Positions 30,004-38,527 of a stretch of DNA of 46,694 nt are shown piece after piece. This DNA is from Frankia alni (lineage in GTDB: Bacteria > Actinomycetota > Actinomycetes > Frankiales > Frankiaceae). The notes below the pieces were generated by a model, which ran no database searches, had not been told where the DNA came from, and saw nothing but the letters and a program-made list of their open reading frames with translations. How positions within the stretch are numbered: the stretch's first letter is position 1; each line of letters opens with the position of its first letter. The stretch covers positions 1 to 46,694 of the forward strand of contig JAMFSN010000210.1 of the NCBI GenBank assembly GCA_026225295.1, given 5' to 3'. The position numbers and the translations under genes were made by a program.

Positions 30004-30340
30004 GTCAGCTGGCGCTGGACGGTGCGGTGACGATGTCACTTGCGGGGGTAGCCCGGTCGGGTCGGCGCGGGCCGCAGGTTGGTCTGGTCAGCGGCGGCTA
30101 CAGAGCGCATGGACACTGACGCACGGCCGTCGACCACGCCCGGGCCGGGAACTGGCAGTATCAACGAAGATCCAAAGTGCGTGGACGATGACGGTTGCCG
30201 GCGAGAAAGCGGTCGGTCCCGTCTACGGGGGCCCCGACGCTGGCGGGCGATGACACCCGGCCCCTGTCTGGGCCGGGCAGTGCGGTTGGTCGGGTCAGCC
30301 GGCGCTGGGGAGCGCAGTAGCGATGTCACTTGCGGTGGCC
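30004..30340. repeat. Dispersed-repeat copies and ~290-bp spaced duplication
   Basis: Copies at 30004-30041 (GTCAGCTGGCGCTGG...CGATGTCACTTGCGG) and 30294-30331 (GTCAGCCGGCGCTGG...CGATGTCACTTGCGG) keep a constant 290-bp offset without gaps. A weaker relative is at 30087-30120, and GATGACACC again at 30249-30257. The interval 29959-30368 holds no gene I can support. Confidence 0.65.
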
Positions 30341-30368
30341 GCCTCATCGGGCTGGTCGGGTAGGGTCG

Positions 30369-30489
30369 GCCGGGAAGGGGAGTAGTCCTTTCGCCGGTGG
30401 TCGACATGCTGGTCACGCGCTTGACGCGGGTGGCCCGGTCACCGGGTCCGCGGGGGTGTGACCGCCCGCGGATGGGCGAGACCTTCGGC
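30369..30489 (+). promoter_or_regulatory. yybP-ykoY (manganese) riboswitch
   Basis: All landmarks of the class are present in order. The 5' P1 strand with the conserved loop is GGAAGGGGAGTAG (30373-30385). The second conserved loop is GTCGACATGCT (30400-30410; family pattern GUCAACAUACU). The 3' P1 strand is GCGAGACCTTCGGC (30476-30489). P1 pairs GCCG with CGGC and AAGG with CCTT. Between them are the hairpins CCCGGTCACCGGG (30434-30446) and one with an 8-bp stem TCCGCGGG/CCCGCGGA (30447-30472). It precedes a TMEM165/GDT1-type transporter, a known target of this Mn2+ sensor. The expression platform would lie in the 116 bp between the aptamer and the start codon. Confidence 0.88.
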
Positions 30490-30605
30490 TTGGCAGCGTT
30501 CGCGGTCCCGTCCTTCGCGGGGCCGTTCCTTCGTCGCCCGGCCGAGGGCGGCTCCCAGGACGCGGCCTTCGTTCGGGCGGTCGGCCCGAAAGGTGTGAGG
30601 CGTCC

Positions 30606-31202
30606 ATGCATCAGCTGCTCATCGGCCTGACCGTGTTCGGTGTGATCTTCGTCGGCGAGCTGCCGGACAAGACCGCGGTCGCATCGCTGGTTCTGGGGGC
30701 CCGGTACCGCCCGGCGCCGGTGCTGGCCGGGGTGTCGACGGCCTTCCTGCTGCACGTCACGGTGGCGGTGACCGCCGGCGGCCTGATCGCCCGGCTGCCC
30801 CGCACGCCGGTCGAGCTCGTCACCGGCCTGCTGTTCCTGGTCGGGGCGGTGCTCCTGCTGCGGTCGGATCCCGATGAGGCGATGGCCGAGGGCGAGCAGG
30901 AAGCCGCCGCCGTCACCGGCGATCGTCAGGGTTGGCGGATCGTCGCCGCGTCGTTCACGCTGGTGCTGGTCGCCGAGTTCGGTGATCTCACCCAGATCCT
31001 GACGGCCACCCTGGCGGCCCGCTACAACGCACCGGTGACGGTCGGGATCGGGGCGTTGGCCGCCTTGTGCACGGTCGCGGTGCTGGCCGTCGCGTTCGGC
31101 CGGGCGCTGCTGCGGGTCGTCCCGCTGCGGCGGGTCCAGCAACTGGCGGCCGTGATTCTGCTCGCGCTGGCGGTGTTCTCGGTGATCAGCGCCCTGGCCT
31201 GA
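30606..31202 (+). CDS. TMEM165/GDT1-family cation (probable Mn2+) transporter, UPF0016
   Basis: 198 aa, six predicted TM segments in two homologous halves. The two family signatures are present: GELPDKT (E18-T23) in the first half and EFGDLT (E124-T129) in the second. The acidic residues bind the transported cation. In bacteria this family (MneA-like) exports manganese. The yybP-ykoY riboswitch just upstream fits that role: the gene should be induced by excess Mn2+. ATG 30606 has AAAGGTGTGAGG upstream. It converges on pgl with 39 bp between the stops. Confidence 0.92.
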   Translation: MHQLLIGLTVFGVIFVGELPDKTAVASLVLGARYRPAPVLAGVSTAFLLHVTVAVTAGGLIARLPRTPVELVTGLLFLVGAVLLLRSDPDEAMAEGEQEAAAVTGDRQGWRIVAASFTLVLVAEFGDLTQILTATLAARYNAPVTVGIGALAALCTVAVLAVAFGRALLRVVPLRRVQQLAAVILLALAVFSVISALA

Positions 31203-31208
31203 CCGGAT

Positions 31209-31258
31209 GCCGGCCGGGCCCGGCCCGGCCCGGCTCGCCGGTCAGCGGGCCGGCCGGC
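31209..31258. terminator. GC-rich inverted repeat between convergent genes
   Basis: 31209-31222 pairs with 31246-31258 (GCCGGCCGGGCCCG against CGGGCCGGCCGGC, one bulge). It overlaps the last codons of pgl. A possible bidirectional terminator; no U-tract. Confidence 0.3.
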
Positions 31259-31997
31259 GGGAGGCCGCCGCGCGGTCGAGCAGCCACAGGGTGCGGTGGC
31301 TGCCCCGTACGCCGGCCGCCGGAACCTGCGGCGGACCGGCGGCCAGCCCCTGGCTGACCGCGTCGGCCTTCTCCTCGCCGGCGGCGATCACCCATACCTC
31401 GCGGGCTGCCGCGATCGCCGGGTAGGTCAGGGAGACGCGGGTCGGCGGGGGTTTGGGTGAATTGTGGACGGCCACCACCGGTCGCTTCTCCTCGAGCGCC
31501 GGGGCGCCCGGAAACAGCGAAGCGATGTGGCCGTCGGGCCCGAGCCCGAGCAGCAGAACGTCGAATTCCGGCACCGGGGTGGCGGAATTCGGGGTCGCCC
31601 GGTCGGCCAGCAGCGCCGCGTAGCGGTCGGCGGCGTCCTTGGGGCTCGAATCCGGACCGCCCAGCCAGCCCATCGGGAAGACCCGGGCCTCGTCCACGTC
31701 CACGTGGTCCAGCAGCGCCGCCCGGGCCTGGCCCTCGTTGCGATCGGGATCGTCGCGCGGGACGAACCGCTCGTCGCCCCACCACACGTCGACCCGGCTC
31801 CAGTCGACCGCGTCGATCGCCGGCGAGTCGGCCACCGCCCGCAGGGTCGCACCGCCGATACCGCCCCCGGTCAGCACGATCGAGGCGCTGCCCCGGGCGG
31901 CCTGGGCGTCGGCCAGGCTCACCACGAGCCGCGCCGCCCCCGTCCGGGCCAGCACGGTCGCGTCCCGGTGGACCAGGATCTCAGCCGGCGCGCCCAT
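31242..31997 (-). CDS. pgl: 6-phosphogluconolactonase
   Basis: 251 aa, DevB/Pgl type. Hydrolyses 6-phosphogluconolactone in the oxidative pentose-phosphate pathway. Conserved blocks are VLTGGGIGG, VDVWWGDERFVPRDDPDRNE and LLLGLGPDGHIASLFPG, with RVSLTYPAIAAAREVWVI near the end. ATG 31997 shares one base with the opcA stop (TGATG), making it the last gene of tal-zwf-opcA-pgl. The frame is open far upstream but only as the antisense of opcA. Confidence 0.94.
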   Translation of the reverse strand: MGAPAEILVHRDATVLARTGAARLVVSLADAQAARGSASIVLTGGGIGGATLRAVADSPAIDAVDWSRVDVWWGDERFVPRDDPDRNEGQARAALLDHVDVDEARVFPMGWLGGPDSSPKDAADRYAALLADRATPNSATPVPEFDVLLLGLGPDGHIASLFPGAPALEEKRPVVAVHNSPKPPPTRVSLTYPAIAAAREVWVIAAGEEKADAVSQGLAAGPPQVPAAGVRGSHRTLWLLDRAAASRRPAR

Positions 31998-33040
31998 CAG
32001 CCGACCGATCCCGTCGAGGAACTGTGACCGGCGGCCGGCGACGCCGGGGCGCTGTCGGGCGAGCCCTTGGTGCCGGCCGGCGCCATCGGGTCGCGCCACA
32101 CGTGTTCGCGCAGGGTGGGCCGCGCGGACAGGCCGGCGATCCCGCTCCAGGCCGACAACGCGTCGGAATAGGTGGCGTCGACGTCGAGCCGCCGCAGTTC
32201 CTCGGCCAGCAGGTCTCCGAGGTCGCGGTCGGCCAGCGGCATCAGGCGCTCGGGCCCACCCAGCAGGGTCAGCTCGGCCGCCCGGGAATCCTTGCGCACC
32301 AGGCTGATCTTGTCGCCGCCGATGTCGATCCGGATGGACGACAGACTGCGTCGGCGGGCCAGTTCCTCGGTCCGGACCGGCACGCCGAGCCGGCTGCCCA
32401 GCCAACCCGCGACCAGGTGCGCGCTCGGGTCACCGGCGGTCGAGACGACCGTTCCGCCGGTCGCCTGCTCCGTGACCTGGTCGTAGGCGGCGGCCAGCAG
32501 GGTCCGCCAGGGGGTGGTCCGGGTCCAGGCGAGATCCACGTCCCCGGGCACGTAGTCGACCGCGCGCTGCCGCAGGGCGGCCACCGGATCGGGCGCCGCC
32601 AGGGTGTCGGTGACCCGGCGGTCGGCGAAGACGCCCAGGGGGTCGTAGGCGATCCGGTCGGGGGGCTCACCGTGCCACCACGTGACCACCGGGGCGTCCG
32701 GGGCCAGCAGGGGCAGGACGACCGATTCCGCGTGCAGAGCCAGCCGGCCGTACATCCGCATGACGACGGCCTCACCGGGCCCGAGACGCCCGCCGATCGA
32801 CACCTCCGCGTCCAGTCGAGGGGTGGGGGAGTCGATCTGACGGCGCACGACGACCAGCAGCCGGCACGGATGCGCGGCGGCGGCGGTGGTCGCGGCCGCC
32901 TCCGCCGCCGCGACGTGCTGCTCATCGACCACGACGACCAGGGTCAGGGCGAGTCCGAAGGCGAGGGCGCCGGCCGACCGGCGCTCGGCGCCGAGCGCCT
33001 TGACGACGTTCGAGCCGGTGGTGTCCCAGAGCGTGGTCAT
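31997..33040 (-). CDS. opcA: Glucose-6-phosphate dehydrogenase assembly protein OpcA
   Basis: 347 aa. Family blocks are present: GNVVKAL-like N-terminus (WDTTGSNVVKAL), HPCRLLVVVRR, GEAVVMRMYGRLALHAESVVLPLLAPDAPVVTWWHGEPP, and DLAWTRTTPWRTLLAAAYD. In actinobacteria and cyanobacteria OpcA activates or assembles Zwf. ATG 33040 has AGGAGGAG upstream. The 79 bp to zwf are low-complexity GCC/CGC repeats. C-terminal ~25 residues are Ser/Pro/Ala-rich. Confidence 0.93.
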   Translation of the reverse strand: MTTLWDTTGSNVVKALGAERRSAGALAFGLALTLVVVVDEQHVAAAEAAATTAAAAHPCRLLVVVRRQIDSPTPRLDAEVSIGGRLGPGEAVVMRMYGRLALHAESVVLPLLAPDAPVVTWWHGEPPDRIAYDPLGVFADRRVTDTLAAPDPVAALRQRAVDYVPGDVDLAWTRTTPWRTLLAAAYDQVTEQATGGTVVSTAGDPSAHLVAGWLGSRLGVPVRTEELARRRSLSSIRIDIGGDKISLVRKDSRAAELTLLGGPERLMPLADRDLGDLLAEELRRLDVDATYSDALSAWSGIAGLSARPTLREHVWRDPMAPAGTKGSPDSAPASPAAGHSSSTGSVG

Positions 33041-33119
33041 CGGCGACTCCTCCTGGCGGGCGCGGCGGCGGCGGGCGCGGCGGCGGCGGGTGCGGGGGCG
33101 GCGGTGGGCCCGAAGGCGA

Positions 33120-34652
33120 TCATGGCCGCCGCCAGCGGCGGCCGTCGGCCTCGAGCATCTCGTCGGCGGCGGCCGGGCCCCATTCGCCGGCCCGGTACGG
33201 GTGCGGCTTGGTGTCCCGCCAGTAGGCCTCCAGCGGGTCGATCACCCGCCAGGACGCCTCGACCTCGTCGTTGTTCGGGAACAGCGTCCCGTCCCCGATG
33301 AGGACGTCGAGGATCAGCCGCTCGTAGGCCTCCGGCGAGCCCTCGGTGAACGCCTCCCCGTACAGGAAGTCCATCGCGACGTCGCGGACCTCCATCGCCG
33401 AACCGGGCACCTTGGAGCCGAAGCGCAGCGTCACCCCTTCATCGGGCTGGACCCGGATGACGAGCTGGTTGTGCCCCAGCTCGGTGGTGTCGGTGACGTC
33501 GAAGGGCAGGTGCGGGGCCCGCTTGAACGACACCGCGATCTCGGTCACCCGTCGCGGCAGCCGTTTGCCGGTCCGCAGGTAGAACGGGACGCCGGCCCAC
33601 CGGCGGGTCTCGATCCCGAGCCGGACGCCGGCGTAGGTCTCGGTGCTCGAGTCGGCCGGGATGTTGGCCTCGTCGAGATAGCCCTTGACCCGCTGGCCGG
33701 CCAGCCAGCCCTGTTCGTACTGGCCCCGGACGGCGTAGCGGGCCAGGTCCTCGGGCAGCGAGATGGCCCGCAGGGCCTTGAGCTTCTCGGTCCGGATGGC
33801 GTCCGCGTTGAAGCTGACCGGCTCCTCCATCGCGGTGAGGGCGAGCAGCTGGAGCAGATGGTTCTGCAGGACGTCGCGGGCCGCGCCGGTCTCGTCGTAG
33901 AAGCCGGCCCGACTGCCGATGCCGACGTCCTCGGCCATCGTGATCTGCACCGAATCGACGAAGTGGGAGCCCCAGATCGGCTCGAACAGCGTGTTGGCGA
34001 ACCGCAGGGCGAGCAGGTTCTGGACCGTCTCCTTGCCCAGGTAGTGGTCGATGCGGAACACATCGCCGGGCGAGAAGACGTCGTCGACCAGCGAGTTGAG
34101 TTCCCGGGCGGACTCCAGATCGTGCCCGAACGGCTTCTCGACGACGACCCGGCGCCAGCCGCCGGCCGCCTCGTTGGAGGCCATCTGGGTGCGCTCCATC
34201 TGTTTGAGCACGGTCGGGAAGGCCGGCGGCGGGATCGACAGGTAGAACGCCGCGTTGCCCTGGATCCCGTGGCTGGCCTCCAGGTCCCGCAGTTCCTGGG
34301 CGAGCCGGTCGAACGCGTCGTCGTCGTCGAACGCGCCGGACAGGAACTTCAGGGAACCGGCCAGCCGGTCCCACACCTCGTCCCGGAACGGCGTCCGGGA
34401 GCCTTCCTTGGCGGCCTCGCGGGCCAGGTCGGCGAAGTCCTGATCCTCCCAGTCCCGACGGGCGAAGCCGAGCAGGACGAAACCGGGCGGCAGCAGGCCC
34501 CGGTTGGCCAGGTCGTAGACGGCCGGGATCAGCTTCTTTTTCGCCAGGTCCCCGGTCACGCCGAACACGACGAGCGCGCACGGCTCGGGCAGGCGCGGAA
34601 GCCTGCGGTCGCGCGGATCGCGCAACGGGTTGGTGCTCACCGTTCTCGCCAC
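33120..34652 (-). CDS. zwf: Glucose-6-phosphate 1-dehydrogenase
   Basis: 510 aa. First step of the oxidative pentose-phosphate pathway, making NADPH. Nucleotide-binding FGVTGDLAKKKLIPAVYDL near the N-terminus, VVVEKPFGHDLESA, active-site RIDHYLGKETVQN, and FYLRTGKRLPRR are seen. GTG 34652 follows AGAGGGG with good spacing. Upstream, a 17-bp unit is repeated five times, starting 10 bp before the start codon. Operon order tal-zwf-opcA-pgl. Confidence 0.96.
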   Translation of the reverse strand: MARTVSTNPLRDPRDRRLPRLPEPCALVVFGVTGDLAKKKLIPAVYDLANRGLLPPGFVLLGFARRDWEDQDFADLAREAAKEGSRTPFRDEVWDRLAGSLKFLSGAFDDDDAFDRLAQELRDLEASHGIQGNAAFYLSIPPPAFPTVLKQMERTQMASNEAAGGWRRVVVEKPFGHDLESARELNSLVDDVFSPGDVFRIDHYLGKETVQNLLALRFANTLFEPIWGSHFVDSVQITMAEDVGIGSRAGFYDETGAARDVLQNHLLQLLALTAMEEPVSFNADAIRTEKLKALRAISLPEDLARYAVRGQYEQGWLAGQRVKGYLDEANIPADSSTETYAGVRLGIETRRWAGVPFYLRTGKRLPRRVTEIAVSFKRAPHLPFDVTDTTELGHNQLVIRVQPDEGVTLRFGSKVPGSAMEVRDVAMDFLYGEAFTEGSPEAYERLILDVLIGDGTLFPNNDEVEASWRVIDPLEAYWRDTKPHPYRAGEWGPAAADEMLEADGRRWRRP

Positions 34653-34661
34653 CTGGTCCCC

Positions 34662-34746
34662 TCTGTGCCTACGACGGTTCTGTGCCTACGGCGGCTTTGT
34701 GCTTACGGCGGTTCTGTGCTTACGGCGGTTCTGTGCTTACGGCGGC
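34662..34746. repeat. Five 17-bp tandem repeats between tal and zwf
   Basis: Units of 17 bp (TCTGTGCTTACGGCGGT and variants) begin at 34662, 34679, 34696, 34713 and 34730, with 1-3 differences each; a decayed sixth may follow. They lie in the 243-bp tal-zwf gap, immediately upstream of zwf. There are no spacers, so this is not a CRISPR array. Confidence 0.9.
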
Positions 34747-34895
34747 TTGGTGCCGTCCGGGCGCGCCGGGAGCGCGCGCCGCCGGCCGGACGAGTGTGTA
34801 GCGCTGCCCCGTCATTCTCGTCAGGACCCGACGGGGCCGCGCGCGGCCCCCCGCGAAACCCGGTCGCGACCGGGTCCGGCCCGCGCCCGGCGGAC

Positions 34896-36032
34896 CTATT
34901 CCCCGCCGCCGGTGGCCGCCTGGTCGCCGCCCTTGTCCGCGAGTTGGGAGCGCACGGCGTCCAGCAGCTGGTTCCAGGAGTCTTCGAACTTCTCCACGCC
35001 CTCGGTCTCCAGCGTGGCGATGACGTCGTCGTAGGAGACGCCGACCGCGTTCAGTCCGTCGATCACGGCGTGGGCGTCCGCGTAGTGGGGCCGGATGGTG
35101 TCGCCCGCGACCACCCCGTGGTCGGCGAATGCGTGGATCGTGGCTTCCGGCATCGTGTTGACGGTGCCCGGGGCGATCAGGTCGGCAACGTAGATCGTGT
35201 CGGGCAGTGACGGGTCCTTGGTGGACGTCGACGCCCACAGCGGCCGCTGGGCCTTGGCGCCGGCGGCGGCCAACGCGGCCCACCGGTCGGTCGCGAGGAC
35301 CTTCTCGAACCGCTCGTAGGCGAGCCGCGCGTTGGCCACGGCGGCCTTGCCCTTGAGCGCCCGGGCCTCCGCCGAGCCGACCTTCTCCAGGCGCTTGTCG
35401 ACCTCGCTGTCCACCCGGCTGACGAAGAACGAGGCCACCGAGGTCAGTCGGGACAGGTCGCGGCCGGCCGCCCGGGCCTTCTCCAGACCGGTCAGGAACG
35501 CCTCCATGACGGCGTCGTACCGGTCCAGGCCGAAGATCAAGGTGACGTTGACGCTGATGCCGGCGGCCAGTGTCTCGGTGATGGCCGGCAGCCCCTCGAG
35601 GGTCGCCGGGATCTTGATGAACAGGTTGGGGCGGTCGACGAGCCACCACAGCGCCCGGGCTTCGGCGACCGTCCGCTCGGTCTCGTGGGCCAGGCGGGGG
35701 TCGACCTCGAGGGAGACCCGGCCGTCGACGCCGTCACTCGCGTCGAAGGCGGGCCGCAGGACGTCGCAGGCGCCGCGGACGTCGGCCGCGGTGATGGAGC
35801 GGACGGCCTCGCCCACGTCCACGCCCCGGACCGCGAGGTCGCGCAGCTGCTCGTCGTAGGCCTCGCTGCCGACGATCGCCTTCTGGAAGATCGTCGGGTT
35901 GCTGGTCACGCCGACGACGTGCTGGTCGTGGGCCAGGGCGGCGAGGTTGCCGGTGGTCAGGCGGTCGCGGCTGATGTCGTCCAGCCAGACCGCCACGCCC
36001 GCCTCGGACAGCTCTGCCAGGGGGTCGGTCAC
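34896..36032 (-). CDS. tal: Transaldolase
   Basis: 378 aa. Non-oxidative pentose-phosphate enzyme. [23 protein letters not shown], Schiff-base Lys K140 in [22 protein letters not shown] and [16 protein letters not shown] are typical of the ~370-residue actinobacterial class. GTG 36032 with AGAGGGG upstream. First gene of the operon toward zwf. The transketolase gene that usually precedes it is absent. Confidence 0.95.
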   Translation of the reverse strand: MTDPLAELSEAGVAVWLDDISRDRLTTGNLAALAHDQHVVGVTSNPTIFQKAIVGSEAYDEQLRDLAVRGVDVGEAVRSITAADVRGACDVLRPAFDASDGVDGRVSLEVDPRLAHETERTVAEARALWWLVDRPNLFIKIPATLEGLPAITETLAAGISVNVTLIFGLDRYDAVMEAFLTGLEKARAAGRDLSRLTSVASFFVSRVDSEVDKRLEKVGSAEARALKGKAAVANARLAYERFEKVLATDRWAALAAAGAKAQRPLWASTSTKDPSLPDTIYVADLIAPGTVNTMPEATIHAFADHGVVAGDTIRPHYADAHAVIDGLNAVGVSYDDVIATLETEGVEKFEDSWNQLLDAVRSQLADKGGDQAATGGGE

Positions 36033-36426
36033 GGGTGGTGCCCCTCTCGTGCGGTGGTGGTCGCCGACGGCGTCGGCGGCCAGCCGGGCGGTCCGCTGTC
36101 CCCGGTGTCGGTGGGTGGGCGGTTGGTCCGTTCTGGACCGACTGTGACCCTTACGGGAGACACCTACGGGCTACCCGGTACGGCCGGTGTCATCCCAGTG
36201 TCCCAAGCCGGATGACGGCCGGGGAACACCCCGGAGAACTTCGGGGTGCCAACCGGCACCGGAAACGGGCCGGCCCCGGTGCGCGCGCGGCTCCCGGGCG
36301 GGGCGGCTAGACTCCGACACGTCGTAGAACACCCCCAGCGCGGAGCGGGTTGCCGTCCGCCCCGCCGTCCCGGGCCCGGGGCCCTCGTGGCCCCCTGCCG
36401 ATCGCGAGGTCGTCCTGTCCGCTGAC
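36033..36426. promoter_or_regulatory. Divergent tal / ctaB control region
   Basis: 394 bp. Contains a hairpin CACCCCG-GAGAACTT-CGGGGTG (~36227-36248) and an imperfect inverted pair CGGCCGGTGTCATCC / GGATGACGGCCGG (36181-36222). The ctaB -10 box TAGACT is at 36308-36313. CTCCGACACGTCGTAG (36312-36327) overlaps the likely ctaB transcription start and recurs with one difference upstream of ctaA. No obvious promoter is seen for tal. Confidence 0.5.
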
Positions 36427-37449
36427 GTGTCATCGACGGCGATCCCGGAACTCGTGATCGCACCCGGGGCCGATTCCGGGCCGCTGGTCGCGGAGCCCAC
36501 CGCGGTACCCACGGCGCCGGTCGTTCGGGTGACGGGGGTGACGGACGGCCCGGCCGGTCGGAACGGCGGCCGCCGGCCGTTGGTCCCGCTCGTGCGGTCC
36601 TATATCGCCCTGACCAAGCCCCGCATCATCGAACTGCTGCTGGTCACCACGGTCCCGGTGATGTTGCTGGCCAAGGGCGGCCTGCCGTCCGGGTGGCTCA
36701 TCGTCGCGACCCTCGTGGGCGGCACCCTGGCGGCCGGCAGCGCCAACACGATCAACTGCTACGTCGACCGGGACATCGACGAGCTGATGGACCGGACCGC
36801 CCGCCGGCCGCTGGTCCGGGCCGAGGTGCAACCGGTTGAGGCGCTGCGCTTCGGAATCGTGCTCGGCATCGTCGCCACGGCCCTGTTCGGCTTCGTCGTG
36901 AACTGGCCGTCGGCGCTGCTGGCCGACGGCGCGATCCTGTTCTACGTCTTCGTCTACACGCTGGGCCTCAAGCGCCGCACGCCGTCCAACATCGTGATCG
37001 GCGGCGCGGCCGGCTGCTTCCCGGTGCTGATCGGCTGGTCGGCCGTGACCGGCACGGTCGGCTGGCCGGCGGTCGCCCTGTTCGGCGTGGTGTTCCTGTG
37101 GACCCCGCCGCACTTCTGGGCCCTGGCCATGCGGTTCAAGGACGACTACGCCGCCGCCGGGGTGCCGATGCTGCCGGTCGTGGCCACGCCGCTGGTGGTC
37201 GTGCGGCGGATGCTGGCCTACTCCTACGCGAGGGTGGCGGTGTCGCTGGCCGTCGGGCCGCTGGCCCACGCGGGCTGGCCCTACTCGGCGGCGGCCGGGG
37301 TGCTGGGCGGCTGGTTCCTGTTCGAGTCGCATCTGCTCGTCCGGCGGGTCCGCCAGGGCCGGGAAGCGCACGCCATGCGCGTGTTCCACCTGTCGATCAC
37401 CTACCTGACCCTGCTGTTCGCCGCGGTCGCGATCACCCCGTTCAGCTGA
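36427..37449 (+). CDS. ctaB: Protoheme IX farnesyltransferase (heme O synthase)
   Basis: 340 aa, UbiA-type prenyltransferase with about nine TM helices. The first Asp-rich motif [20 protein letters not shown] and the conserved loop [27 protein letters not shown] are intact. Makes heme O for the cytochrome aa3 oxidase. The first ~50 residues are a cytoplasmic extension rich in Pro/Ala/Val, longer than usual. GTG 36427 is the annotated start; the family core begins around [14 protein letters not shown]. Acts with ctaA, 2 kb away. Confidence 0.94.
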   Translation: MSSTAIPELVIAPGADSGPLVAEPTAVPTAPVVRVTGVTDGPAGRNGGRRPLVPLVRSYIALTKPRIIELLLVTTVPVMLLAKGGLPSGWLIVATLVGGTLAAGSANTINCYVDRDIDELMDRTARRPLVRAEVQPVEALRFGIVLGIVATALFGFVVNWPSALLADGAILFYVFVYTLGLKRRTPSNIVIGGAAGCFPVLIGWSAVTGTVGWPAVALFGVVFLWTPPHFWALAMRFKDDYAAAGVPMLPVVATPLVVVRRMLAYSYARVAVSLAVGPLAHAGWPYSAAAGVLGGWFLFESHLLVRRVRQGREAHAMRVFHLSITYLTLLFAAVAITPFS

Positions 37450-37471
37450 CCGGTCCGCGCCGCCGCGGGGC

Positions 37472-38404
37472 TCAGAAGACGCCGACGTCGAAGCCCAGTT
37501 CGGCGGCGCCGCCCGGCGCGGTCGAGCGGATCGTCTCGTAACACCAGGCGCCGGACAGCAGATCCGCCCGGCCGCGGAACGGGTTCACCACCGGCGGCAG
37601 GATGATCGACTGCCATCCGCACGACGAGCCGGGCGCGATCGTGGCGCCGCGGCAGCCCGCGGCCCCGTCGCTCACGACGTTGACCGATGACACATCCCGG
37701 CCCCGGGTCAGGGTGATCGCCGTGATCCGCAGCGGTGCCGTGCCGGTGTTGCGGACCGTGAAGGTGTAGCGGGCGCTGTTCGGGCTGCTGCTCATGGCGG
37801 CGGCCAGGTGCGGTGCCGGCGGAGCGGCGGCCGGTCCGCCCCGCCCGCCGGCCCCCGGGGCCGGGCGCACGGCGACGACCGACCGACGGGCCGGCGCGGA
37901 CGGGGCTCGCCGGGGGCGGCCGGTCGGACCGGCGCTGGTCGTAGGGGCGGGGGAGCCGCTGCCGGCCGCGCCGGTCGCCGCCGGCGGGACGGTCGGCGCG
38001 GCGGTCAGGGCCGCGATGAGGTCGGCGGTTGCGCCGGTGTGGCTGCTCCGGCTGTTTCCGGCGGTCAGCTCGATGGCCACCGCGTCCCCGATCGCCGCGC
38101 CGAGCAGGGCCAGGACGACGCCGGCGATGGCCGCGCTGCGCCGACCGGAGTCGTACGTCGCCATCCGGGCCCGCAGTCCGGCCAGGCGGTCCGGGACGGC
38201 CGGAGTGGCTGATCCGGCCGGTGCGGTTGAGGCGGTCGGAGTGGCCGGAACGATCGGTTCGGTGATCGGGGCCGGGTCGTACGGCGGCCAGTCATTCGGG
38301 TGCTCGTAGGGCTCGTCGTCGTACCCGCCGCCCGCATCCGCGCCGACGGCCGTGCTGGGCGCGCCGCCGTCGGATAGCACGGAGGTCCAGTCGTCGCCGT
38401 TCAT
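37472..38404 (-). CDS. Membrane-anchored protein with extracytoplasmic domain, unknown function
   Basis: 310 aa, not recognised. Residues 1-80 are acidic and Pro/Asp/Tyr-rich (cytoplasmic), one TM at ~90-112 (SAAIAGVVLALLGAAIGDAVAIEL), then a long Pro/Ala/Gly linker. A C-terminal domain of about 95 residues (YTFTVRNTGTAPLRITAITL...AGC...SSCGW...AWCYETI) looks like a beta-sandwich with three Cys. The NTGTAPL segment resembles CARDB/Ig-like extracellular folds. ATG 38404 begins MNGDDWTSV; an in-frame ATG at 38461 is possible. It follows ctaA by 123 bp on the same strand and converges on ctaB. Confidence 0.7.
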   Translation of the reverse strand: MNGDDWTSVLSDGGAPSTAVGADAGGGYDDEPYEHPNDWPPYDPAPITEPIVPATPTASTAPAGSATPAVPDRLAGLRARMATYDSGRRSAAIAGVVLALLGAAIGDAVAIELTAGNSRSSHTGATADLIAALTAAPTVPPAATGAAGSGSPAPTTSAGPTGRPRRAPSAPARRSVVAVRPAPGAGGRGGPAAAPPAPHLAAAMSSSPNSARYTFTVRNTGTAPLRITAITLTRGRDVSSVNVVSDGAAGCRGATIAPGSSCGWQSIILPPVVNPFRGRADLLSGAWCYETIRSTAPGGAAELGFDVGVF

Positions 38405-38527
38405 GCCCGTGCTTCGCCCCCCGGTTTGTTCACCGGGTCTGGACGATAACGCCGATGTCACCGCTGGGGTGGGCGTCTGCGTGACTTCGTCACTTACCAG
38501 CCGGTCCGGTGACGCTGGGACCGGCGG

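Noticed and set aside
34662..34746. CRISPR array
   Set aside because: The 17-bp units are directly adjacent with no spacers, and no cas gene is near.
32886..35210. 774-codon plus frame opposite zwf
   Set aside because: Antisense to zwf and parts of tal; no motif, low-complexity ends.
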